The notes: generated by a model not told the origin, from the letters alone. A stretch of 6,386 nt of DNA from an uncultured Oscillibacter sp. (GCA_902476875.1 CABSFC010000128.1:1-6386); one strand, 5' to 3'. Counted from the first letter of the stretch, positions 1 through 5,802 are shown. Program-made: numbers and translations.

Positions 1-61
1 GCCCCGCCGCGCATTGTCCGGGGCCCCGCACGGCGGGGCGCGCCGGTATCCGCATAGAGAG

Positions 62-69
62 GGAGGTGA
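62..69 (+). promoter_or_regulatory. Ribosome binding site deciding the kinase start
   Basis: GGAGGTGA is a near-perfect anti-16S match. Its GGAGG core ends seven bases before GTG 74. It favours that GTG over the TTG at 14, which has no such site upstream within the window. Confidence 0.75.
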
Positions 70-73
70 GCCC

Positions 74-1516
74 GTGGCTGACGGGAAAAACGGAACATGG
101 AAAGCCCTTCGGCTGCGGGGCCTGCGGCAGCGCTGGATCTTCAACACGGTGATGCCCGTCTTTCTGGTGCTGGCGCTGATCGTGGCGCTGTTCTCCGCCG
201 GCGTGTCCAGCTACTACTACGGCACCATGCAGAAGGGCCTGGAGACCCGCGCCCAGGCGCTGGCCAATTCCTTTAACGAGTACTTCATGGACAACGGCTA
301 CAACAGCTACTACCAGAAAGCCGTCCAGTCCGCTGAGAGCTTTGAGGACAAGGACTGCATCGAGCTGCAGTTCATCGGCGGCGGCGGCAGCATCGAGGTC
401 TCCACCTCCGGCCTGACGGCGGGCACCTCTCCGGGGACCGGCGACATCAGCCTGGCCCTGGAGACCGGCGAGATGAAGCCCTTCCAGGGCCGGGACCTGG
501 AGACCGGGGAGAACATCATGGCCGTCTCCCACCCCCTGGAGTTCAACGGCAAGGTGGTGGGCGTGCTGCGCCTGGTCACGTCGCTGCGGGCGGTGAACCG
601 GCAGGTGCTGCTGGCGGTGCTGGCCATCTGCCTGATCGCCCTGCTGTGCATGGCGCTGGTCATGATCTCCAATCTGATCTTCATCAACAACGTGGTGGAG
701 CCGGTGGCGGTGGTGACCGAGGCCGCCAAGCGCATCTCCACCGGAAGCTACGGCTTCCAGATCGAGAAGAAATACCCGGACGAGCTGGGGGAGCTGGTGG
801 AGAACATCAACGACATGTCGCTGAAGATCGGCCAGAACGAGAAGATGAAGAGCGAATTCATCTCCTCCGTCTCCCACGAGCTGCGGACGCCCCTGACCGC
901 CATCAACGGCTGGGGCGAGACCATCCTGGAGGACCCCACCGGAGATCCGGAGCAGCTGCGCCGGGGCATCCGCATCATCCTCAACGAGTCCCGCCGCCTC
1001 TCCACCATGGTGGAGGAGCTGCTGGAGTTCTCCAAAATGGAGGATGGGCGCTTCACCCTCCGGCTGGAGCAGGTGGACCTGCAGGCGGAGTTCGAGGACG
1101 CCATTTTCACCTATCAGGAGCTGTTCCGGCAGGACGGCATCGCCCTGGAGTACGAGATGGGGGACGAGGACCTGCCGCCCATCTCCGGCGACCCGGAGCG
1201 GCTCAAGCAGGTGTTCTGCAACGTGCTGGACAACGCCGCCAAGCACGGCGGCACCGGCAAGCGCATCACCGCCTCCATTGCCCAGGAGGGCGGCGCCCAG
1301 GTGATCCGGGTGCGGGACTTCGGCCCCGGCATCCCGGAGGAGGAGCTGCCCTTCGTCAAGCAGAAGTTCTACAAGGGCTCCTCCAAGGCCCGGGGCAGCG
1401 GCATCGGTCTGGCGGTGTGCGACGAGATCATCAAGCTCCACAACGGCACCTTTGACATCGGCAACGCCGAGGGCGGCGGCACCGTGGTGACCATCTCGCT
1501 GCCGGCCGGCGAATAA
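74..1516 (+). CDS. Membrane sensor histidine kinase (HAMP-HisKA-HATPase_c)
   Basis: This is a two-component sensor kinase that should autophosphorylate on a histidine and pass the phosphate to a partner response regulator. I start it at GTG 74 (480 aa) because GGAGGTGA at 62-69 is well placed; an in-frame TTG at 14 would add 20 residues with no ribosome site. Domains in order: a basic N-terminus, TM1 at about residues 22-44, an extracytoplasmic sensor of about 130 residues, TM2 at about 178-203, a HAMP linker at about 205-262, and HisKA with VSHELRTP (phospho-acceptor His268, bases 875-877). The ATPase domain shows the N box NVLDNAAKHG from 383, the G1 box DFGPGIP from 415, an F-box-like KFYKG, and the G2 box GSGIGLAV from 441. 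All catalytic boxes are intact, so it should be active. The architecture resembles PhoR/ResE/WalK-type kinases, but the stimulus cannot be read from the sequence. The partner regulator is presumably just upstream, outside the window. Confidence 0.93.
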   Translation: MADGKNGTWKALRLRGLRQRWIFNTVMPVFLVLALIVALFSAGVSSYYYGTMQKGLETRAQALANSFNEYFMDNGYNSYYQKAVQSAESFEDKDCIELQFIGGGGSIEVSTSGLTAGTSPGTGDISLALETGEMKPFQGRDLETGENIMAVSHPLEFNGKVVGVLRLVTSLRAVNRQVLLAVLAICLIALLCMALVMISNLIFINNVVEPVAVVTEAAKRISTGSYGFQIEKKYPDELGELVENINDMSLKIGQNEKMKSEFISSVSHELRTPLTAINGWGETILEDPTGDPEQLRRGIRIILNESRRLSTMVEELLEFSKMEDGRFTLRLEQVDLQAEFEDAIFTYQELFRQDGIALEYEMGDEDLPPISGDPERLKQVFCNVLDNAAKHGGTGKRITASIAQEGGAQVIRVRDFGPGIPEEELPFVKQKFYKGSSKARGSGIGLAVCDEIIKLHNGTFDIGNAEGGGTVVTISLPAGE

Positions 1517-1522
1517 TTTTTT
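1496..1522 (+). terminator. Possible weak intrinsic terminator after the kinase gene
   Basis: The last codons of the kinase gene contain GCCGGCCGGC (1501-1510), which can fold into a short, bulged GC stem (about 1496-1512). It is followed by the stop codon and a run of six T (1517-1522). The layout of GC stem then T run fits a Rho-independent terminator, and it sits directly before a new promoter. The stem is short and imperfect, so termination may be partial or absent. Confidence 0.3.
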
Positions 1523-1536
1523 CGAACAAACGTTTG
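1523..1536 (+). promoter_or_regulatory. LexA (SOS) box upstream of yqhQ
   Basis: CGAACAAACGTTTG fits the Gram-positive LexA/DinR operator consensus CGAAC-RNRY-GTTYG/C: left half CGAAC, spacer AAAC satisfying RNRY, right half GTTTG. It overlaps the -35 hexamer of the adjacent promoter, the position expected for a repressor. From family knowledge, LexA bound here would block transcription until RecA filaments trigger LexA self-cleavage. The match is seen in the sequence; binding is inferred. It is the only full match I found in the window. Confidence 0.75.
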
Positions 1537-1562
1537 ATTTTTGCGAACGGTTGTGGTATCAT
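1534..1562 (+). promoter_or_regulatory. Sigma-A-type promoter driving yqhQ and probably the downstream genes
   Basis: The -35 element is TTGATT (1534-1539). A 17-base spacer leads to the -10 element TATCAT (1557-1562), which carries an extended -10 TG at 1554-1555. The predicted transcript start is near 1569, leaving a leader of about 15 bases that contains the ribosome site AAAGGA (1573-1578). The first three bases of the -35 lie inside the LexA box. The region is clearly more AT-rich than the genes on either side. Confidence 0.65.
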
Positions 1563-1584
1563 GAATGTATAGAAAGGAATTCTC

Positions 1585-2550
1585 ATGGCTGAGAACAAAT
1601 CCTGCGCCTTCCGCACCAGCATCGGCGGACAGGCGCTGATCGAAGGTATTTTGATGCGCGGCCCGGAGAAGCAGGCCATCGTCGTCCGGGACCAGGAGGG
1701 CAACCTGGTGGAGAAGGTGGAGGGCCTGAAGTTTATCAAGGACCGCTATCCCATCCTGGGCGTGCCCCTGATCCGGGGGACGGTGAACTTCCTGGCAGCC
1801 ATGGTCAACGGCGTGAAGGCGCTGATGTATTCCGCCGACTTCTACCCCGAGGAGGAGGCGGCGCAGCCCTCCAAATTCGAGCTGTGGCTGGAAAAGCGCC
1901 TCTCCAGCAAGAAGCTGGAGAGCGCCGTGGTGGCCCTGGCGGTGGTGCTGGGCGTGGGCATGAGCGTGTTTTTGTTCATGGTGCTGCCCACGCTGGTCAC
2001 CGGCGCCATTTTGCACTTCTTCCCCGGCTTCCCCATGTGGGGGCGCAACCTGGTGGAGGGCGTGCTGAAAATCTGCATTTTCCTGCTGTACCTGATCTTC
2101 TGCTCCAAACAGAAGGACATCTACCGGGTGTTCCAGTACCACGGCGCGGAGCACAAGACCATTTTCTGCTACGAGGCGGGCCTGCCGCTGACGGTGGAGA
2201 ACGTCCGCGTCCAGCCCCGGCACCATCCCCGGTGCGGGACAAGCTTCCTCTTCGTGGTCATCTTCGTGTCCATTTTGTTCTCCAGCGTGGTGTTTGGCAT
2301 CTGGCCCATCACCAACGCCTGGCTGCGGACGGCGGTGCATCTGGTCCTGCTGCCGCTGGTGGTGGGCGTGACCTATGAGTTCAACCGTTGGGTGGGCCGC
2401 CACGACAACGGCCTGACCCGTATCCTGACGGCCCCGGGCATGTGGATGCAGAACTTCACCACCAACGAGCCGGACGACGGCATGATCGAGTGCGCCATCC
2501 GGTCCCTGGAGCTGGTGCTGCCCAGCGAGAAGGGCAAGGACGCATGGTAA
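1585..2550 (+). CDS. yqhQ: DUF1385 (YqhQ family) integral membrane protein
   Basis: This 321-residue protein belongs to the DUF1385/YqhQ family, which is widespread in Firmicutes and, as far as I know, has no settled biochemical role. The ATG at 1585 has AAAGGA six bases upstream. Family signatures seen: the N-terminal SIGGQALIEGILMRGP, the FQYHGAEHKT block (from residue 183), the HHPRCGTSF block (from residue 213), and a C-terminal NEPDD segment. Conserved His, Glu and Cys residues in the central blocks could hold a metal, but that is inference. Hydrophobic stretches at about 114-138, 160-174, 221-240 and 250-267 predict several membrane segments in the C-terminal two thirds. The gene is the first after the LexA-box promoter, and prmC follows after 81 bases. 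DUF1385 genes are often found beside prmC in clostridia, so that pairing is ordinary; the SOS-type operator is the notable part. Confidence 0.9.
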   Translation: MAENKSCAFRTSIGGQALIEGILMRGPEKQAIVVRDQEGNLVEKVEGLKFIKDRYPILGVPLIRGTVNFLAAMVNGVKALMYSADFYPEEEAAQPSKFELWLEKRLSSKKLESAVVALAVVLGVGMSVFLFMVLPTLVTGAILHFFPGFPMWGRNLVEGVLKICIFLLYLIFCSKQKDIYRVFQYHGAEHKTIFCYEAGLPLTVENVRVQPRHHPRCGTSFLFVVIFVSILFSSVVFGIWPITNAWLRTAVHLVLLPLVVGVTYEFNRWVGRHDNGLTRILTAPGMWMQNFTTNEPDDGMIECAIRSLELVLPSEKGKDAW

Positions 2551-2572
2551 AACGGCCGGGAGGACAGCCTGT

Positions 2573-2635
2573 ATGTCTATGGCCGCTTTATGGCGGGAAC
2601 TTTGGAGGAGAAAAACTGATAGCAGGGGGTTATGA
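2573..2635 (+). CDS. Possible 20-codon ORF coupled to prmC
   Basis: A 20-codon frame lies in the gap between yqhQ and prmC. GGAGG (2559-2563) lies nine bases before its ATG, a usable though slightly long spacing. Its TGA overlaps the first prmC ATG as ATGA (2632-2635), the classic layout for translational coupling. The peptide would be basic and Trp-rich (two Trp, about five Arg/Lys), with a second Met at codon 3. I recognise no family. It could be a leader whose translation sets prmC expression, or a chance frame. Short length and lack of comparison keep confidence low. Confidence 0.25.
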   Translation: MSMAALWRELWRRKTDSRGL

Positions 2636-3501
2636 TGGCGACGACATATAACAATCTGTATTTAGATATCCGCCAGCAGCTGCGGAAAGCGGGCATCGAG
2701 GCCGCCACGCTGGAGGCCCGGGAGCTGGTGTGCTTCGGCACCGGCAAGACCCGGGAGGAGCTGGCGCGGGATGGCAGGCTGTACGCCTCGCCGGAGCTGG
2801 AGTGCCGGGTCCGGGAGCTGGTGGACCGCCATCTGGCGGGGGAGCCGGTGGCGTATTTGATCGGCGAGTGGGAGTTCTACGGCTTGCCGCTGGACATCTC
2901 CAGCGACGTGCTGATCCCCCGGCCGGACACCGAGGTCCTGGCGGAGCAGGCCATCGGCTACGTCAAGACGTTGGGCGACTGCCGGGTGCTGGACCTGTGC
3001 GCCGGCAGCGGCTGTATCGGTCTGGCCGTGGCCGCCCAGGCGTCCCAGGCGAGAGTGGTGCTGGGGGAGTGGTCCGACGCGGCGCTGAAGATCTGCCGCC
3101 AGAACATCCGGCGAAACGGCCTGACCGCCAGGGTGGTCCCCATGCAGACCGACGCCCGGGTAAAGCCCGAGAAAGCGCTGGGAGAATTCCACTGCATCGT
3201 CTGCAATCCCCCCTACATCCCCCACGGCGACATCGCCGGGCTGGACAGCTCCGTGCGGGACTACGAGCCCCATCTGGCCCTGGACGGCGGCGAGGACGGC
3301 CTGGACTTTTACCGCGCCATCTCCGAGAAGTGGCGGACCGCCCTGGCCCCCGGCGGGCGGCTGTACTTTGAAGTGGGCGTCGGACAGGCGGACAGCGTGC
3401 TGCGCATCATGCGTGGCCAGGGCTTTGGCGACATCCAGATCGTGAAGGACCTGCACGACATCCCCCGGGTGGTGTTCGGGACGCTCTGCACGGAGATCTG
3501 A
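2632..3501 (+). CDS. prmC: PrmC, release factor glutamine methyltransferase
   Basis: PrmC (HemK) uses S-adenosylmethionine to methylate the glutamine of the GGQ motif in peptide-chain release factors RF1 and RF2, in the cytoplasm. The 289-residue length is normal. The N-terminal helical domain (about 1-95) ends with EPVAYLIGEWEFYG and the family signature IPRPDTE. The Rossmann methyltransferase domain carries the SAM loop VLDLCAGSGCIG (from residue 119) and the catalytic NPPYIP (Asn192, bases 3205-3207), which binds the substrate glutamine amide. Two adjacent ATGs are possible: 2632 overlaps the small upstream frame, while 2635 is better spaced (five bases) from GGGGG at 2625-2629. The difference is one Met. 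Its usual partner gene prfA (RF1) is not next to it here; recA follows after 89 bases with no terminator seen. Confidence 0.94.
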   Translation: MMATTYNNLYLDIRQQLRKAGIEAATLEARELVCFGTGKTREELARDGRLYASPELECRVRELVDRHLAGEPVAYLIGEWEFYGLPLDISSDVLIPRPDTEVLAEQAIGYVKTLGDCRVLDLCAGSGCIGLAVAAQASQARVVLGEWSDAALKICRQNIRRNGLTARVVPMQTDARVKPEKALGEFHCIVCNPPYIPHGDIAGLDSSVRDYEPHLALDGGEDGLDFYRAISEKWRTALAPGGRLYFEVGVGQADSVLRIMRGQGFGDIQIVKDLHDIPRVVFGTLCTEI

Positions 3502-3509
3502 GGGCGAGG

Positions 3510-3525
3510 CGCCGGGAATCCGGCG
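3510..3525 (+). other. Short GC hairpin between prmC and recA
   Basis: CGCCGG (3510-3515) and CCGGCG (3520-3525) pair perfectly around a GAAT loop, nine bases after the prmC stop. No T run follows, so I do not read it as an intrinsic terminator. It could protect the 3' end of a processed mRNA or be chance in GC-rich DNA. No convincing promoter or LexA box is seen in the rest of the 89-base gap. Confidence 0.35.
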
Positions 3526-3590
3526 GGAACGCGGACAATGGTAAAAGAAAGCTGATCAAACTGACATAGAGAATTTAGGAGGAAACACAT

Positions 3591-4697
3591 ATGGCAAGAG
3601 ACAAAGGACCGCTGCCCACCGCAGCGCCTGCCAATGACAAAAAGCGGGCCATCGACACCGCCATGGCCCAGATCGAGAAGATGTACGGCAAGGGCTCCAT
3701 CATGCGCTTCGGCGACCAGGCCAGTTTGAACGTGGACTTCATCCCCACCGGCTCTCTGGCGCTGGACGTGGCGCTGGGCATCGGCGGACTGCCCCGGGGC
3801 CGTATCGTGGAGATTTACGGGCCGGAGTCCTCCGGCAAGACCACCCTGGCCCTCCATGTGGTGGCCGAGGCCCAGAAGCGGGGCGGCGAGGTGGCTTTCG
3901 TGGACGCCGAGCACGCCTTGGACCCCACCTACGCCCGGGCGCTGGGCGTCAGGGTGGAGGATATGCTGATCTCCCAGCCGGACACCGGTGAGCAGGCCCT
4001 GGAGATCACCGAGGCCCTGGTCCGCTCCGGCGCCATCGACGTCATCGTGGTGGACTCCGTCGCCGCCCTGGTGCCCCGGGCGGAGATCGAGGGCGAGATG
4101 GGCGACAGCTACGTGGGCCTCCACGCCCGCTTGATGAGCCAGGCCCTGCGGAAGCTGACCGGCGCCATCAGCAAGACCAACACCATCGTTATCTTCATCA
4201 ACCAGCTGCGTGAAAAGGTGGGCGTCATGTACGGAAACCCGGAGGTCACCACCGGCGGCCGGGCGCTGAAGTTCTACGCCTCCGTCCGCATCGACGTGCG
4301 CCGCATCGAGGCGCTGAAAAACGGCTCCGAGGTGGTGGGCAACCGCACCCGGGCCAAGGTCGTGAAAAACAAGGTCGCGCCCCCCTTCCGGGAGGCGGAG
4401 TTCGACATCATATACGGCCAGGGCATCACCCACACCGGCGAGCTGGTGGACCTGGGCGTGCGGCTGGATCTGGTGCAGAAGTCCGGCTCCTGGTTCTCCA
4501 TGGGGGAGACCCGCATCGGTCAGGGCCGGGACGCCGCCAAGAAGTATCTGGAGGACAACCCCGAGGTGGCCGAGAAGCTGGAGGCCGACATCCGGGCCAA
4601 CTTCGACAAGCTGATGAGCAACCAGTCCCGCATCGCCGCCAAGGCGGCCGGCCGGGCGGTGGACGTCAGCGCCGACGACTTCAAGGATGAGGATTGA
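3591..4697 (+). CDS. recA: RecA recombinase
   Basis: RecA binds single-stranded DNA as an ATP-dependent filament, performs strand exchange in recombinational repair, and triggers LexA self-cleavage in the SOS response. The 368-residue product is intact. ATG 3591 has AGGAGG eight bases upstream (3577-3582). Seen in order: an N-terminal segment about 11 residues longer than the E. coli protein, the polymerisation helix region with the MYGKGSIMRFG block, Walker A GPESSGKTT (from residue 77), the Walker B strand VIVVDS (Asp155), the signature FINQLREKVGVMYGNPEVTTGG leading into loop L2 with ALKFYASVR, and an acidic C-terminus ending ADDFKDED. No key residue is missing. It overlaps recX by 11 bases. 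No recognisable LexA box lies in the gap directly upstream, so damage induction, if any, would come from the promoter ahead of yqhQ or a divergent operator. Confidence 0.98.
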   Translation: MARDKGPLPTAAPANDKKRAIDTAMAQIEKMYGKGSIMRFGDQASLNVDFIPTGSLALDVALGIGGLPRGRIVEIYGPESSGKTTLALHVVAEAQKRGGEVAFVDAEHALDPTYARALGVRVEDMLISQPDTGEQALEITEALVRSGAIDVIVVDSVAALVPRAEIEGEMGDSYVGLHARLMSQALRKLTGAISKTNTIVIFINQLREKVGVMYGNPEVTTGGRALKFYASVRIDVRRIEALKNGSEVVGNRTRAKVVKNKVAPPFREAEFDIIYGQGITHTGELVDLGVRLDLVQKSGSWFSMGETRIGQGRDAAKKYLEDNPEVAEKLEADIRANFDKLMSNQSRIAAKAAGRAVDVSADDFKDED

Positions 4698-5307
4698 CCG
4701 CGTCGAGGCGTCCAGGCATAAGCGGGGGCGGGTGCTGGTCTTTCTGGAGGACGGCGCCTGCCTGAAGATCACGGAGCAGGAGCTGCTGGACTTCGGCCTG
4801 CGGGCCGGGGACGAGCTGGACGGCGGGACGCTCGGCCGCCTGAAGGAGGCGGCGGGGGTGTCCAACGTCAAGGCCAGGGCGGCGGACCTCATCGGCAAGC
4901 GGGCCATGAGCCGGCGGGACCTGGAGCGGAAGCTTCAGGAGAAGGGCGCCAGCGAGGCGGATGCCCGCTACGCCGCCGAGTGGCTGGAGGCCATCGGCGC
5001 CATCAACGACGCGGACTACGCGGCCATCCTGGTGCGCCACTGCGCGGGGCTGGGCTACGGACCGGCCCGTATCCGGGACAAGCTCTATGAAAAGGGCGTG
5101 CCCCGGGAGCTGTGGGACGAGGCGCTGGAGCAGGCCCCGGAGAACGGGGAGCAGATCGACCGCTTTCTGGCGGGCAAGCTCCGCGGCCGGACGCCGGACG
5201 AGCGGGAGAAGAAGCGCCTGACCGACGCGCTTTTGCGCCGGGGGTTTTCCTGGGGGGACATCCGGACGGCCTGGAACCGCCTGGGGTCGGAGACCTGGGA
5301 GGATTAG
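4687..5307 (+). CDS. recX: RecX, regulator of RecA
   Basis: RecX binds RecA filaments and modulates (in most species inhibits) their growth and ATPase activity. The 206-residue product is largely helical with three tandem three-helix units: about residues 66-105 (RRDLERKLQEKG from 76), about 112-150 (YGPARIRDKLYEKGV), and about 155-206 (LLRRGFSWGDIRTAWNRL). The N-terminal 60 residues form the preceding strand-rich region common in Firmicute members. The ATG at 4687 lies within the end of recA, giving an 11-base overlap that ties recX translation to recA; the start MRI is typical of the family. AAGG directly abuts the ATG, so initiation probably relies on coupling rather than on its own ribosome site. 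The recA-recX pairing is standard. Confidence 0.93.
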   Translation: MRIDRVEASRHKRGRVLVFLEDGACLKITEQELLDFGLRAGDELDGGTLGRLKEAAGVSNVKARAADLIGKRAMSRRDLERKLQEKGASEADARYAAEWLEAIGAINDADYAAILVRHCAGLGYGPARIRDKLYEKGVPRELWDEALEQAPENGEQIDRFLAGKLRGRTPDEREKKRLTDALLRRGFSWGDIRTAWNRLGSETWED

Positions 5308-5334
5308 CTGTATTCCGGCGACCCGATTCCGGCG

Positions 5335-5364
5335 GCAGGGGACGATGTGGGCATCGGCCCCTGC
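5335..5364 (+). repeat. Strong palindrome after recX, REP-like
   Basis: GCAGGGG (5335-5341) pairs with CCCCTGC (5358-5364). Inside, after a single A/G mismatch, CGATG (5343-5347) pairs with CATCG (5352-5356) around a TGGG loop, giving 12 base pairs in a 30-base span. No T run follows. Palindromes of this GGGCCGATG type are, to my recollection, common between genes in gut Oscillospiraceae, so I call it a repeat element. An RNA-stabilising hairpin at the end of the recX message is the alternative. Confidence 0.5.
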
Positions 5365-5662
5365 GGAGTTGGGAAGATCTCGCAGATCGGGGTGCAGGCG
5401 AGACCGGCGCGCATTTGCAGTCCCGCCTATCGACCCCCAACGCAGCGGCAGCGGGGCGGTTGCGGAAACCCTTGCGTCGATATCCACAAATCCGCACCCA
5501 ACGTTTCAACTTGCGACTGAAACGTCAGACAATTGCCAACGTTCAGCGCACCCGGATAAAACCCGGCAAATCTGCGCCATCCCGATTCGCGCGGCCCCCG
5601 TCTTTCGGCCAAATTTTCCTGTCAGGGGAAATTTCTGTCCGCAAAGCGCCTTTTCTTTTGGA

Positions 5663-5672
5663 CCGTGCACGG
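5663..5672. repeat. Perfect 10-base palindrome CCGTGCACGG
   Basis: CCGTGCACGG equals its own reverse complement. It lies between the two TTTTCTTTT copies (5651-5659 and 5677-5685), as part of the same structured block. It could be a symmetric protein-binding site or part of a repeat unit; nothing decides between these. Confidence 0.4.
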
Positions 5673-5709
5673 CCCGTTTTCTTTTCGGCAAGACCGAAAA
5701 GAAAATGGG
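5673..5709 (+). repeat. Long A/T-rich hairpin (FGKTEKK-type intergenic repeat)
   Basis: TTTTCTTTTCGG (5677-5688) and CCGAAAAGAAAA (5694-5705) are perfect 12-base inverted copies around a CAAGA loop. A G-U pair (5676/5706) and three G-C pairs (5673-5675 with 5707-5709) extend the stem to 16 pairs as RNA. No T run follows, so it is not a standard terminator. Read as protein the block gives FLFGKTEKKMGG, a string I recall from spurious hypothetical proteins in clostridial genomes, which hints at a dispersed repeat; this is unverified recollection. Confidence 0.55.
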
Positions 5710-5723
5710 GGGTGTATTCCCCA

Positions 5724-5738
5724 CGCCGCAACACGGCG
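5724..5738 (+). other. Small hairpin CGCCG-CAACA-CGGCG
   Basis: A perfect five-pair GC stem with a five-base loop lies just downstream of the long A/T hairpin, in the leader region before rimO. It has no T run and no known match. It may be part of the same repeat block. Confidence 0.3.
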
Positions 5739-5740
5739 CA

Positions 5741-5774
5741 GACCCATCCCCCGCCCGCGGGGCGGACCCATCCC
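5741..5774 (+). repeat. Direct repeat GACCCATCCC flanking a GC hairpin
   Basis: GACCCATCCC occurs at 5741-5750 and 5765-5774. Between them CCGCCC (5751-5756) pairs with GGGCGG (5760-5765) around a GCG loop. The second repeat begins in the last base of the stem. The block ends about 28 bases before the rimO start, so it would lie in the rimO 5' leader if transcription starts upstream. Confidence 0.5.
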
Positions 5775-5789
5775 AACATCCCATTTTTT

Positions 5790-5796
5790 GGAGGGA
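5790..5796 (+). promoter_or_regulatory. Ribosome binding site deciding the rimO TTG start
   Basis: GGAGGGA lies just after a run of six T. Its GGAGG core ends eight bases before TTG 5803. This is the reason for choosing a TTG start: the protein then begins PYNIAFISLGC, matching the family's usual N-terminus, and the next in-frame ATG falls after the first conserved cysteine. Confidence 0.8.
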
Positions 5797-5802
5797 ACAA
5801 CC

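Larger units (their letters stand above)
5308..5802 (+). other. Gene-free gap between recX and rimO, rich in hairpins and short repeats
   Basis: No credible gene is seen in these 495 bases on either strand; open frames here lack ribosome sites and run into rimO or antisense to it. Composition changes along the gap: GC-rich to about 5460, then more mixed with A/T-rich runs at 5600-5710. It holds a direct repeat of ATTCCGGCG (5312-5320 and 5326-5334), GATCT-CGC-AGATC (5376-5388), a stem ACGTTTCA/TGAAACGT with a nine-base loop (5501-5525), an imperfect stem AAATTTTCC/GGAAATTT (5611-5634), and the elements listed separately below. I find no clear terminator for recX and no clear promoter for rimO. 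The density of palindromes suggests insertion of dispersed intergenic repeats, not a single regulatory leader. Confidence 0.6.

Noticed and set aside
1..57. A frame ending at TAG 55-57 that might be the tail of the partner response regulator
   Set aside because: The 18 visible residues contain IVRG but lack the usual TVRGxGYxF ending of OmpR-type regulators. Another frame gives GIRIE but runs on to 152. Too short to call.
14..73. TTG 14 as the kinase start
   Set aside because: It adds 20 Gly/Arg-rich residues with no visible ribosome site, whereas GTG 74 has a near-perfect one.
1369..2403. A 344-codon minus-strand frame opposite yqhQ and the kinase end
   Set aside because: It is His/Gln/Ala-rich with no recognisable domain, crosses the promoter region, and lies antisense to a well-conserved protein.
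2544..2651. A 35-codon frame starting inside the end of yqhQ and ending inside prmC
   Set aside because: Its AAGGA site is only three bases from the ATG, it overlaps both neighbours, and the 20-codon frame with the ATGA overlap is the better candidate.
3502..3590. Own promoter or LexA box for recA
   Set aside because: No hexamer pair with reasonable spacing and no CGAAC-N4-GTTCG-like site was found in the gap.
3309..4907. A 532-codon open frame on the minus strand opposite prmC, recA and recX
   Set aside because: recA, recX and prmC are certain on the + strand. The antisense frame is a by-product of GC-rich third positions, with Gly/His/Gln/Leu-rich low-complexity translation.
5673..5709. 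Intrinsic terminator for recX
   Set aside because: The stem is strong but is followed by ATGGGGGG-type sequence instead of a T run. The nearest T6 (5784-5789) is about 75 bases further and has no adjacent stem.
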